NCBI RefSeq assembly: GCF_014695575.1
Contig: NZ_JACJOO010000071.1
Coordinates: 62,001 to 126,000, forward strand
Length of the DNA stretch: 64,000 nucleotides
Source: Leptolyngbya sp. FACHB-8
GTDB taxonomy: Bacteria; Cyanobacteriota; Cyanobacteriia; Elainellales; Elainellaceae
Direction: 5' to 3'
The notes under the pieces were generated by a model. The model was given only the letters and a program-made list of their open reading frames with translations. It was not told where the DNA came from and ran no database searches. This document shows, piece after piece, positions 25,709-33,020 of this stretch. The translations under genes and the position numbers were made by a program. The first letter of the stretch is position 1, and each line of letters opens with the position of its first letter.

Positions 25709-26875
25709 TTAAAAAATATCTGCCGGATCTGCACTGCGAAGTTTGCGCATGGCGACGGCTCCAGAGGCGACGCACATGATGACGGTGAGGAGGAGGACGG
25801 CGATCGCCCGATCTGCTTTCATTCCAATGGGTAGGAGGGTTGCCGCGTAGACAACTTGATAGAGGCCAGTGGCGAGGAGAAGGCTGGGGACAAAGCCGAC
25901 CAGAGCGAGGATGAGGGATTCTTGCATCAACACCATGAGGAGATAGCGATCGCTATAGCCCATTGCCTTCAACGTGGCAAATTCAGGTAGGTGATCGGAA
26001 ACGTCAGAGTAAAGGATCTGGTAGACGATGACGATGCCGACAATGAAGCCGATGATCGTACCCAGGCCGAAGATGAAGCCGATGCCAGTGCCGTTGGCCC
26101 AGTAGCCTTGCTCAATGTCGGCAAAACCTTCGGGGGTGAGGACCATCACATCCTCGGGGAGGATGGCATCAATTTGTTGGCGTACGGTTTCCACATCGGC
26201 TCCGGGGACGAGGCGGATGAGACCGACTTCAATTTGGTCGGGAGTGCGTTCGGGAAAGAGGTTGAGAAAGGTGGAGTCGCTAACGACGACGTTACCATCG
26301 GCAGCAAAGGATGAGCCCATGGTGAACACGCCACTGACCTGCACCTGTTTGTTGCTGAGTTGGGCATCGAAAGGCCCGTTTTCGGTGAAAGTTTGGGCGA
26401 TCGCCCCATACTCCGGTCGCCCCGCTCGATCAAACAACACTTGATTGAGGGGTTTAATTTGATCCAGGTTTTGATTAATTTCTGTGGATTGAAACACCGG
26501 GCTGCCTGGATCAAAGCCCCATACCAGAATGGTGCGGCTCTGCAACGTTTCCGGATTGCGCCACTGTGCCGAAGCAATGTAGAGCGGGCTAACGGATTCA
26601 ACCCCCTCTACACCTGCGGCCTGGTACAACCGCTCCCGAGGGGTGCTGCGAACGGCAAACAGGGTTTGAAACTGAGGATTAGCAATGACCAGATCGGCAT
26701 CCAGTTCCCGGTAAGGCTTGGTCGCTGCATCAAATAGGGCACCCTGGAAGCCCATTTGAACGAACATGAGGATGTCTGCAAAGGCGATTCCGGCGATCGC
26801 CACCGCCAGCCGTGCTTTTTGCTTCGTTAGCAGAAGCCACGCCAGGGGCGTTTTTTTGGTAAGGGTTTGCAACAT
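25709..26875 (-). CDS. devC: DevC family ABC exporter permease
   Basis: A 388-residue MacB/FtsX-type permease: one N-terminal helix (LAVAIAGIAFADILMFVQMGF), a large periplasmic domain of about 210 residues, and three C-terminal helices (about residues 260-390) ending MRKLRSADPADIF. This layout and the TRKxPLAWL-like start are typical of DevC. It begins 17 bases after the small LuxR-type gene and precedes devA by 20 bases, so the three form one unit. Confidence 0.93.
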   Translation of the reverse strand: MLQTLTKKTPLAWLLLTKQKARLAVAIAGIAFADILMFVQMGFQGALFDAATKPYRELDADLVIANPQFQTLFAVRSTPRERLYQAAGVEGVESVSPLYIASAQWRNPETLQSRTILVWGFDPGSPVFQSTEINQNLDQIKPLNQVLFDRAGRPEYGAIAQTFTENGPFDAQLSNKQVQVSGVFTMGSSFAADGNVVVSDSTFLNLFPERTPDQIEVGLIRLVPGADVETVRQQIDAILPEDVMVLTPEGFADIEQGYWANGTGIGFIFGLGTIIGFIVGIVIVYQILYSDVSDHLPEFATLKAMGYSDRYLLMVLMQESLILALVGFVPSLLLATGLYQVVYAATLLPIGMKADRAIAVLLLTVIMCVASGAVAMRKLRSADPADIF

Positions 26876-26892
26876 GGGTTAAAGCTCCTGGG

Positions 26893-27120
26893 TTAGACCA
26901 AGCCATGTCTTAAGGCGACTACAGCGGCCTGTAGGCGATGCTCTACCCCAAGTTTGTTGAGGATGTTGCGAACGTGGGTCTTGATGGTGTTGGGGCTGAC
27001 ATACAAGCGACGAGCAATCTCTGTGTTCGTTGCTCCTTCCATAATCAACTTCAAAACTTCTTGCTCACGGCTTGAGAGGGGAATTAGGGGGGATTGGGCT
27101 GCAGCACGGGTGGGTTGCAT
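26893..27120 (-). CDS. Stand-alone LuxR/GerE-type DNA-binding protein (75 aa)
   Basis: Only a GerE helix-turn-helix, no receiver or sensor domain: LSSREQEVLKLIMEGATNTE followed by IARRLYVSPNTIKTHVRNILNKLGV. It fits the C-terminal half of NarL/FixJ regulators with a short leader of about 15 residues. It is placed inside the exporter cluster between devB and devC. A start codon and a plausible full domain argue that it is functional as a small activator or repressor rather than a fragment. A TetR-operator-like site lies just upstream. Confidence 0.85.
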   Translation of the reverse strand: MQPTRAAAQSPLIPLSSREQEVLKLIMEGATNTEIARRLYVSPNTIKTHVRNILNKLGVEHRLQAAVVALRHGLV

Positions 27121-27150
27121 AGGTTTTGGGAGAGGGCTTCAGATAGGTTC

Positions 27151-27171
27151 TATATCGAACATTCGTTATCA
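27151..27171. promoter_or_regulatory. Candidate TetR operator, site 2 (upstream of luxR-devCA)
   Basis: TATATCGAACATTCGTTATC, a quasi-palindrome matching the site at 29115-29135 in 18 of about 20 positions. It lies 30 bases upstream of the small LuxR gene and 18 bases beyond the devB stop. Confidence 0.72.
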
Positions 27172-27188
27172 TTTAGGGCGCACAAAAA

Positions 27189-28361
27189 TTAGGGTTGGAT
27201 GGCGACCTGTACTTGCAGATTGGTGAGTTGGGATACGTGACGACTGGCTTCGGGGGTGAGGGTGATGCGCACTTCTACGACACGGCGATCGAGATTTTCT
27301 CCGGGTTGGTTGCTGAAGGTGTTCTGGCGGCTGACCTGTAAACCTACCTGGGAAACGGTGCCCTGCAACTCTCCATCAAACCCCTGGCCTGTGATGGTAG
27401 CCATCTGTCCGGTTTGAATGTTACCAATGTCGGATTGATAAACTTCGGCAACAACTGTCATCTGGTCGGTTTGGCCTAAATCGGCAATGCCGTTCTCGCT
27501 CAGTTTCTCTCCAGGCCGGGTGTGAATTTTGAGAATTTGGCCCACAAAGGGGGCACGAATATAGGCTTGTTCTAAGTCAGTTTGCGCCTGGGAGAGGGCA
27601 GCGATCGCTCCATCCACTTCCGTTTGAACCACCTGCACATCGACCGGACGCACTTCCGCAATTCGATCCAGTGTGGCAGTGGCTTCTTGGAGTTGGGCCT
27701 GTAGCGTTTCGAGGGTGCGGTTCTGGTTTTGCTGAGCTTCCTGTAATTGAGCCTGGGCAGTAGTGGCAGTCAGTCGACGGCTGTCTAATGCTGACTGGGA
27801 AACGGCCCCTTCCTGATACAACTGCTGGTATCGGTTATATTCCACCTGGGCGTTTTGATATTCCGCCTCCAACCGAGCCAGGGTCGCAGCCTGTATCCCT
27901 CGTGCTCCATCCAGTTCAGCCTGAAGGCGAACAATGGCGGCTTGCTGCGCCTGTACTTCCCCTGACTTGGCTCCGGCCTGTACTTGAGCCAGACGCGCCT
28001 GAGCCGATCGTACCCGCTCTTGAGCCTGACGGACGGCATCCTGAAGGCGATCGCGTGACCCCAACACAGCAATAATCTGACCAGCTTCGACACGATCGCC
28101 TTCCTTCACCCGCAGTTCTAGAAGGCGATCGCCATCCAGGATCATAGGTGCTGCAAGTTGAACCACTTCGGTCGCCGGCTCTAAACGCCCTAATGCTGTA
28201 ATTGTGCGGTTTTCGGGTGTAGTTTCAACGGGTTGAGCTACGCTTTCTTTGGCATCGTTGACAGACGTGATGCCGTACAGAGTTAAACCTCCGGTAATGG
28301 CTGCTGCCGTCAACAACAGGCCAATTAAATGATTTTTAGGAGGCCGCATTGTATGTTGCAT
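27189..28361 (-). CDS. devB: DevB family membrane fusion protein (HlyD-like)
   Basis: The periplasmic adaptor of the exporter. One N-terminal helix (HLIGLLLTAAAITGGLTLYG), a lipoyl-like half motif in ITALGRLEPATEV, a long coiled-coil hairpin rich in Ala, Gln and Glu (about residues 105-225), and a beta-barrel region with IRAPFVGQILKIHTRPGEKL. 390 residues, normal for DevB. The start is supported by GGAGGAAACCA before the ATG. The gene follows tetR by 10 bases and shares its promoter. Confidence 0.93.
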   Translation of the reverse strand: MQHTMRPPKNHLIGLLLTAAAITGGLTLYGITSVNDAKESVAQPVETTPENRTITALGRLEPATEVVQLAAPMILDGDRLLELRVKEGDRVEAGQIIAVLGSRDRLQDAVRQAQERVRSAQARLAQVQAGAKSGEVQAQQAAIVRLQAELDGARGIQAATLARLEAEYQNAQVEYNRYQQLYQEGAVSQSALDSRRLTATTAQAQLQEAQQNQNRTLETLQAQLQEATATLDRIAEVRPVDVQVVQTEVDGAIAALSQAQTDLEQAYIRAPFVGQILKIHTRPGEKLSENGIADLGQTDQMTVVAEVYQSDIGNIQTGQMATITGQGFDGELQGTVSQVGLQVSRQNTFSNQPGENLDRRVVEVRITLTPEASRHVSQLTNLQVQVAIQP

Positions 28362-28371
28362 TGGTTTCCTC

Positions 28372-28962
28372 CTAACGTGTTTGACCCTGTTCGGGATGTT
28401 GATCGAAATAAAGTTTCAGCATATTCATCAGTAGTTGTATTTGCTGTTCCAAGGAAAATTCTTCTGGATCAAACATGCGATGCAGTAACATGCCGTCGAT
28501 AAAACATCCCAGGAGTTTCAGGAGATTCTTATCTTTAATAGCAACCAGATCGCTGATCTCCTGTTCGTACTCTTTCCAAACCTGGCAGAACAGAGAGAGG
28601 CGATCGCCTCCACTTCGTTTTTGCTGTTGGTAAAACTCAAACCAAATCAGGTTTTGCTTAATGAAATAGTCTTCGTGTTTAGCGATGAAGTAAAAAATGG
28701 CTTCAATACGCTCAAGGGTTGTTTCCTTTGCTTGAATTTCGACGATTGCATTCTGGATGTCTTGCAGGGCCATTTCCCGCACCATCTGCTCAAACAACAC
28801 CTCCTTACTGGGGAAGTAGTGATAGAGCGTGCCAGTGGAAACCTTCAATCCCTGAGCAATTTGCCGCATGGTGATGGCGGCATAACCTTTCTCGGCAAAC
28901 AGGTCAAAGCATTGGCTCAACAACTCCTTGCGATACTGGTCATGGTCAATGATTTTGGGCAT
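28372..28962 (-). CDS. TetR family transcriptional regulator of the dev-type exporter
   Basis: A 196-residue repressor. The N-terminal helix-turn-helix is typical: CFDLFAEKGYAAITMRQIAQ then GLKVSTGTLYHYFPSKEVLF. The C-terminal ligand-binding half is divergent and its ligand unknown. It is the first gene of the cluster tetR-devB-(luxR-devC-devA). Near-identical quasi-palindromes lie upstream of tetR and upstream of luxR, so it probably controls itself and both parts of the exporter. Confidence 0.92.
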   Translation of the reverse strand: MPKIIDHDQYRKELLSQCFDLFAEKGYAAITMRQIAQGLKVSTGTLYHYFPSKEVLFEQMVREMALQDIQNAIVEIQAKETTLERIEAIFYFIAKHEDYFIKQNLIWFEFYQQQKRSGGDRLSLFCQVWKEYEQEISDLVAIKDKNLLKLLGCFIDGMLLHRMFDPEEFSLEQQIQLLMNMLKLYFDQHPEQGQTR

Positions 28963-29114
28963 GGGACGAAAGCAAGCAACGATCTCAGGGAACCATAAGC
29001 CGCTTGAAGGAGCAAGTTGCGACAGGCCAACTGAGAAACCATACGACGACTCAAAGGGTAGAGCGTACAGGGAATAAATCTCAATCCAGCAGATCTTCCC
29101 AGGCCGGACTGTTT

Positions 29115-29135
29115 TATATCGAACGTTTGTTATAT
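29115..29135. promoter_or_regulatory. Candidate TetR operator, site 1 (upstream of tetR)
   Basis: TATATCGAACGTTTGTTATA, a quasi-palindrome (TATAnCnAACGTTnGnTATA) about 155 bases upstream of the tetR start. The same sequence, with three changes, stands in front of the luxR-devCA unit. Confidence 0.7.
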
Positions 29136-29209
29136 ATTAAGCGGGGTAACGCTTGCTTGTAAAGTCTATGAGCAAAGTTTTTTAGCCTCTGAGATTCTGA
29201 TCTTCAGTT

Positions 29210-29261
29210 CGAAGTACCCAATTTTTGCATGCGCGTTCCCATGCAAAAATTGGGTACTTCG
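29210..29261. repeat. 52-bp hairpin
   Basis: Arms CGAAGTACCCAATTTTTGCA... and complement, loop around CGCGTTCC. Flanked by TTCAGTT and ACTTATCCGGGATT, which resemble the ends of the element at 30621-30738. Confidence 0.82.
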
Positions 29262-29391
29262 ACTTATCCGGGATTCAAGTTACTTATGGGGCCTCAGAAG
29301 CCACAGTTCTCCCGGTACTACTCGCATTAGCGATAAATTGGTTTCAATGGGCTTCTTCTGCCCATTGCAAACATTCCCCAGCCCGATTGCT

Positions 29392-30495
29392 ATGCCCCTA
29401 AATTTTCGGTTTGCGATTATCAGCGATCCCCACATCGCTCTCCCGGAGACGATTTGGAATAATGCCCACCGATTTCATTTAGTGGAAGTGAGTATTCCTG
29501 CCTTTGAATCGATTCTTGAAGAATTAGCGTCGTTGGAGCTGGATTTTCTGCTGCTGCCGGGAGATCTGACCCAGCATGGGGAATTTCAAAATCATCGCTG
29601 GTTGGTGGAGCGACTGTCGCAACTTCCCTATCCTGCTTATGTGGTGCCAGGAAATCACGATGTAATTACGGCCCAGGGGAGCGATCGCCAGGTCACTATG
29701 GCTCAATTTATTGAGCTCTACCGTAAATTTGGCTATGGAGATTCCGAGCACCCCTACTATTGTCAGGAGATTGTGCCCGGTGTTTGGTTAATTGGGCTCA
29801 ATTCCATTGCCTTTGACGACGAGGGCAACCAACTACACAGTGGATTTTTGGATACTGAGCAATTGGATTGGCTCTCGGAAACGCTGACGCAGTTGGGAGA
29901 CGTGCCCATTCTCCTGATGTTGCACCACAATGTGTTGGAGCATTTACCGGGGCAGTCGCGCCACGGAATGGGACAACGGTATATGCTCTCCAATGCGAAG
30001 GAGTTATTGAACCGATTACATCCGGCCGATGTGCCACTCATTTTTACAGGGCATTTACATGTGCAGGATATTGCCCAGGCTCCCGGAATGTATGAGATTA
30101 CGACGGGATCGCTGGTGAGTTATCCCCATCCCTATCGAGTTTTGCAATTTCATCAGGACAAACAGGAGCGATACGTGCAGGTGGAGTCGGGTCGGGTGCG
30201 ATCGCTCCCCGGTTGGGAAAATCTACCCCACCAGTCACGGGAATGGATGGGCGATCGCTCCCATCACTTCATGACTCGTTTTCTCACAGAACCACCCTTG
30301 AGTTTGTCTCCCGCCGAAGCTGAGGAGTGGGTTGGAGAATTGCGCTATTTCTGGGCTGACATTTCGGAGGGAGATGCCCAGTTTGATTTCGACCATCTAC
30401 CAGAAACAATTCGCAAGCATCTACGGCGTTTCTCGGCAGTGGATGCAGAGGGCAATACTCTACTCATCGATAATCATGCCCGCCTGGAATGGTAA
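29392..30495 (+). CDS. Calcineurin-like metallophosphoesterase (Icc/CpdA type)
   Basis: A 367-residue di-metal phosphoesterase. The five metal motifs are present: SDPHIA near residue 11, PGDLTQHG near 56, GNHD near 87, a histidine in MLHHN, and GHLHVQD near 222. This is the class III cyclic-nucleotide phosphodiesterase signature, so hydrolysis of cAMP or another cyclic nucleotide is plausible. A C-terminal region of about 120 residues is family-specific. ATG 29392 (MPLNFRFAIISDPH) is used; an upstream frame adds 18 residues of non-conserved sequence. Confidence 0.88.
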   Translation: MPLNFRFAIISDPHIALPETIWNNAHRFHLVEVSIPAFESILEELASLELDFLLLPGDLTQHGEFQNHRWLVERLSQLPYPAYVVPGNHDVITAQGSDRQVTMAQFIELYRKFGYGDSEHPYYCQEIVPGVWLIGLNSIAFDDEGNQLHSGFLDTEQLDWLSETLTQLGDVPILLMLHHNVLEHLPGQSRHGMGQRYMLSNAKELLNRLHPADVPLIFTGHLHVQDIAQAPGMYEITTGSLVSYPHPYRVLQFHQDKQERYVQVESGRVRSLPGWENLPHQSREWMGDRSHHFMTRFLTEPPLSLSPAEAEEWVGELRYFWADISEGDAQFDFDHLPETIRKHLRRFSAVDAEGNTLLIDNHARLEW

Positions 30496-30522
30496 GGATC
30501 ACAAATAAAACTAATACCTTCA

Positions 30523-30575
30523 CCATTCTTTTTATGGGAGTGGCGGCTAAGCCACCACTCCCATAAAAAGAATGG
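30523..30575. repeat. 53-bp hairpin after the phosphodiesterase gene
   Basis: Perfect arms starting CCATTCTTTTTATGGGAGTG around GGC-GGCTAAGCC, 28 bases after the stop codon. The first of four hairpins packed in 30496-30843. Confidence 0.87.
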
Positions 30576-30620
30576 CAGGTTATTCAATGCGCGATTCTCA
30601 GTGCGTTTTTCCTATTTACC

Positions 30621-30738
30621 CTGAGTTCGGGTTAAGGGCGTTTTCGAGTGCCGCGCGTTGCGCGGCACTCGAAAACGCTCATTTTGGCGTGCACTATGTG
30701 CACGCCAAAATGAGCACTTCAGCTTATCCCGAACTGAG
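30621..30738 (+). repeat. Two-hairpin element with GAGTTCGGGTTAAG ends
   Basis: Outer inverted repeat GAGTTCGGGTTAAG and CTTATCCCGAACTGAG encloses two back-to-back perfect hairpins, 30638-30678 (GCGTTTTCGAGTGCCGCGCG stem) and 30677-30715 (GCTCATTTTGGCGTGCAC stem). The two-armed layout matches that of the 132-bp element at 42675. A partial relative of the left end (TAAGGGCGTTTTTGAG) is at 38749-38764. Confidence 0.8.
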
Positions 30739-30739
30739 G

Positions 30740-30846
30740 TTAGGAGATTTCCAGATAAGAACTTCCCCATTATTTGGAAAAAAGGCGCGGCGAAGCCGCG
30801 CCTTTTTTCCAAATAATGGGGATATTGTTTCTCAGAAATCTCCTTA
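30740..30846 (-). repeat. 107-bp hairpin element (GGAGATTTC ends), copy 2
   Basis: Ends TTAGGAGATTTCC and GAAATCTCCTTA; inner stem-loop 30765-30821 with stem CCCCATTATTTGGAAAAAAG and core GGCGCGG. Same total length as copies 1 and 3, but the inner stem sequence is completely different while its pairing is perfect. Its right end supplies the TAA stop codon of the C39-like gene (30844-30846). Confidence 0.87.
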
Positions 30847-31908
30847 TTTAGGTTGAACTGACTCAGTTCGGTCCAAACGAGGGGCATTTTCTATAAAGGG
30901 ACCGCTGAGCAGCAATGCTGTGATGGAATCGACCTCGCCGGTCTGACGCACCGCAAAGTCGGATTGGAATTGCTTGAGTGCTGCGGTCACATCTCCTGAC
31001 CCAGGGGTCAGATAACCTGAGCGCTGTAGATAATCTTGCACCTGTTGAGGACTGAGGTTGATGGCTTCGGGGCGGAAGAAGGGAACGTATTCCTTGCGCC
31101 AAATATGAGCGAGTTCATCGGGGGCCAGGAAGTAGACTCGACCCCAGGCGGGATCTGCAATCACAGCATTGGTATCACTAATTTCCAGAAGGCCGATCGC
31201 ATGAGGGGATTTGCGTCGCCCATTGTTGCTAATCAACCAACTTGCCAGCACTCCTGGGCGATTGATGCGCTGCATTTGCTTCCAGGTGGTGTTGTTCACT
31301 TCTACCCCATCCAGCCCCAATTCACGAGCAGCCACAATGAGCTGTGGCATGGTCGTGCCCATCCGGCTGGTTTCCGCCAATTTGGCAACCCGTGACTCAG
31401 GGGCATCAATGCCCCAACGTCGCATGACAGTCGCCATTGCGGCGGCGGCACAACTGCTGGTAGAGGTTTGCTGATACACTCCGTTGGGCAATAAGTTGTC
31501 CTGCAAGGTGCTGTAGATCGGTTCAAGTAGATAGTTTTCAGCGGTGGTAAAGCTAGCCAGCCCCAACACCCCAATGAGGGCGATCGCCAACACCTGCTTG
31601 CGAAGGGTGTACCAGGTCACGATAAAGCCAACCCCACAGACACCCAGCAGAATCACCCGCATGGCAGTCCAGGTCACACGCATGCCATACACGCGCCATT
31701 CCAGCGGCAACCAATTCCATTGGGGGGCGTACAGCACCAGCAACATCATGCCAATGTACAACCCCAAAAAAACGACGGAGAGCCAATTCCGCCCCTGAAA
31801 TAAGTCGCGGGCCGTTGCCCCACGCCGCAGTAGCCAATGCCCCGTCCGAGTGCCCCACCAGAATGCAAGGCCTCCTAATAAGATTGTGCTGACCAGGCTA
31901 AGTACCAT
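30844..31908 (-). CDS. C39-type cysteine peptidase-like membrane protein with peptidoglycan-binding domain
   Basis: The first about 120 residues form four hydrophobic helices. Then comes a C39/papain-like domain: Cys in TSSCAAAAMATVMRRWG (about residue 153), His in KSPHAIGLLEI, Asp in VIADPAWGRV. The C-terminus (about 285-345) resembles a peptidoglycan-binding module: SPQQVQDYLQRSGYL and ALKQFQSDFAVRQTGEVD. C39 peptidases usually process double-glycine leaders within ABC exporters, but no ABC domain is attached here. The stop codon lies inside the 107-bp element, so the native C-terminus may have been altered. Confidence 0.82.
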   Translation of the reverse strand: MVLSLVSTILLGGLAFWWGTRTGHWLLRRGATARDLFQGRNWLSVVFLGLYIGMMLLVLYAPQWNWLPLEWRVYGMRVTWTAMRVILLGVCGVGFIVTWYTLRKQVLAIALIGVLGLASFTTAENYLLEPIYSTLQDNLLPNGVYQQTSTSSCAAAAMATVMRRWGIDAPESRVAKLAETSRMGTTMPQLIVAARELGLDGVEVNNTTWKQMQRINRPGVLASWLISNNGRRKSPHAIGLLEISDTNAVIADPAWGRVYFLAPDELAHIWRKEYVPFFRPEAINLSPQQVQDYLQRSGYLTPGSGDVTAALKQFQSDFAVRQTGEVDSITALLLSGPFIENAPRLDRTESVQPK

Positions 31909-32010
31909 GAAGCTTGGAAGTAGATTTTCAGGGTTAGGGATTATGTTCTATATTAGGTTTCCCGTTCTGTTATGGGGGGCGATCGCCCGGTTCATGGGTT
32001 GATGGAGCCT

Positions 32011-32064
32011 GTTATAGCAGTTATTTTTTGTACGCGATCGCGTACAAAAAATAACTGCTATAAC
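32011..32064. repeat. 54-bp perfect loopless palindrome with HIP1 centre
   Basis: Half-site GTTATAGCAGTTATTTTTTG followed by TACGCGA; the centre reads GCGATCGC. No mismatches and no loop. Confidence 0.9.
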
Positions 32065-32163
32065 TTTCCGGCTGGGTGGAATAGGCATAGGTAGCTCATT
32101 TCATCCAGCCCCATACCCATGTTGAACCAGAACCCAGCGGGTCTAGATGTTTGGCAACTGCTA

Positions 32164-32257
32164 TATAGCGCTGTGCACGTTGATTAAGTACGGTGGTGTG
32201 GGGCACTTCGCGCCCACACCACCGTTGCTGTACTTAACGCACTTGCACATTGCTATA
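32164..32257 (+). repeat. TATAGC-ended hairpin element, copy 1 (94 bp)
   Basis: TATAGCGCTGTGCACGTTGA, then TTAAGTACGGTGGTGTGGGG stem, loop CTTCGC, then complement and GCACTTGCACATTGCTATA. A second copy is at 38777-38865. Paired G-C here is A-T there within GGTGGTGTGGG / CCCACACCACC. Confidence 0.87.
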
Positions 32258-32309
32258 CACTTGAAGGAAAAATGACCGCTTGTCGGTCTGATGTCTTTCT
32301 AGTTGCCCT

Positions 32310-32759
32310 ATGAACCTGGATTTTCTGTTTAATGCTGCCAATCTGTTTGTTCTACCGTTTTGGGCGTTGATGATTTTCCTGCCCAATTGGGGGGTAACTC
32401 GCCAGGTAATGGCGTCTTTTCTGCCGTTTGTGGCACTAGCCGGGTTGTACCTCTACCTGTTCATTACGGCACTGGATCCTGAAACAGCTCAGGCGTTTAC
32501 CAGTACTCAACTGGCTGATATTGCGCGTTTGTTTTCCAATGAGCATATTGCTGCAACAGGGTGGGTGCATTTTCTCGTCATGGATTTGTTTGTGGGCCGC
32601 TGGATTTATCTGGAAGGCCAGCGTACTGGCGTATGGACACTGCACTCGCTGGTGCTGTGTTTATTTGCTGGGCCAATGGGATTGCTATCCCACATCGTGA
32701 CAAGTTGGATCAGCCAGCGATTGACGGCAGGCAAAGATGCCACGCCAGGAGCGGCCTGA
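32310..32759 (+). CDS. ABA4-like family membrane protein
   Basis: A 149-residue protein with four hydrophobic helices matching the ABA4-like (DUF4281) family: FLFNAANLFVLPFWALMIFL at the start, then HIAATGWVHFLVMDLFVGRW and CLFAGPMGLLSHI. The plant member ABA4 is needed for neoxanthin synthesis; cyanobacterial members may act in carotenoid metabolism, but activity here is unknown. Confidence 0.88.
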   Translation: MNLDFLFNAANLFVLPFWALMIFLPNWGVTRQVMASFLPFVALAGLYLYLFITALDPETAQAFTSTQLADIARLFSNEHIAATGWVHFLVMDLFVGRWIYLEGQRTGVWTLHSLVLCLFAGPMGLLSHIVTSWISQRLTAGKDATPGAA

Positions 32760-32793
32760 CCCAGTACTACAAGAATTTGAATGACGGTATGCG

Positions 32794-32845
32794 GAGGCTT
32801 CTGCAAGCGATGTGTCACATATAACACATCGCTTGCAGAAGCCTC
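32794..32845 (+). terminator. Hairpin overlapping the 3' side of the ABA4-like gene
   Basis: Arms GAGGCTTCTGCAAGCGATGT... and complement, loop CACATA, followed by TTCTTT, 34 bases after the stop codon. Likely terminator, also a member of the long-hairpin population. Confidence 0.75.
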
Positions 32846-33020
32846 TTCTTTAACTGGTCTTTATAGAAAAAGAGCGATCGCCCAAAAAACGCCAATTCGG
32901 AGTTTTTTTTGCCGCGCTTTTCTAAAAAAATACAACCTAATTATCGTTCTATCCTGACCATTAAGGTTTTCGATGTAACAACAGATAGCTTGTGTTTTCC
33001 CATCTTTGGACGGTAAGGCT

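Larger units (their letters stand above)
28963..29391. other. Spacer between tetR and the phosphodiesterase gene
   Basis: About 430 bases holding the divergent promoters, the TetR operator candidate at 29115-29135 and a 52-bp hairpin at 29210-29261. Nothing else supported. Confidence 0.55.
31909..32309. other. Spacer with two hairpin elements
   Basis: About 400 bases between divergent genes; holds a 54-bp loopless palindrome (32011-32064) and the TATAGC element (32164-32257). No gene supported. Confidence 0.55.

Noticed and set aside
24945-28361. DevBCA as evidence of heterocysts
   Set aside because: DevBCA-type exporters are widespread in non-heterocystous cyanobacteria and no heterocyst glycolipid or hetR-type gene is present.
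30572-30856. 94-codon open frame in the repeat-rich spacer
   Set aside because: Entirely made of hairpin elements; palindromes often keep both strands open.
30844-31908. C39-type protein as part of a bacteriocin system
   Set aside because: No ABC exporter, no double-glycine peptide and no immunity gene nearby; the ABC remnant at 23073 is 7 kb away and truncated.
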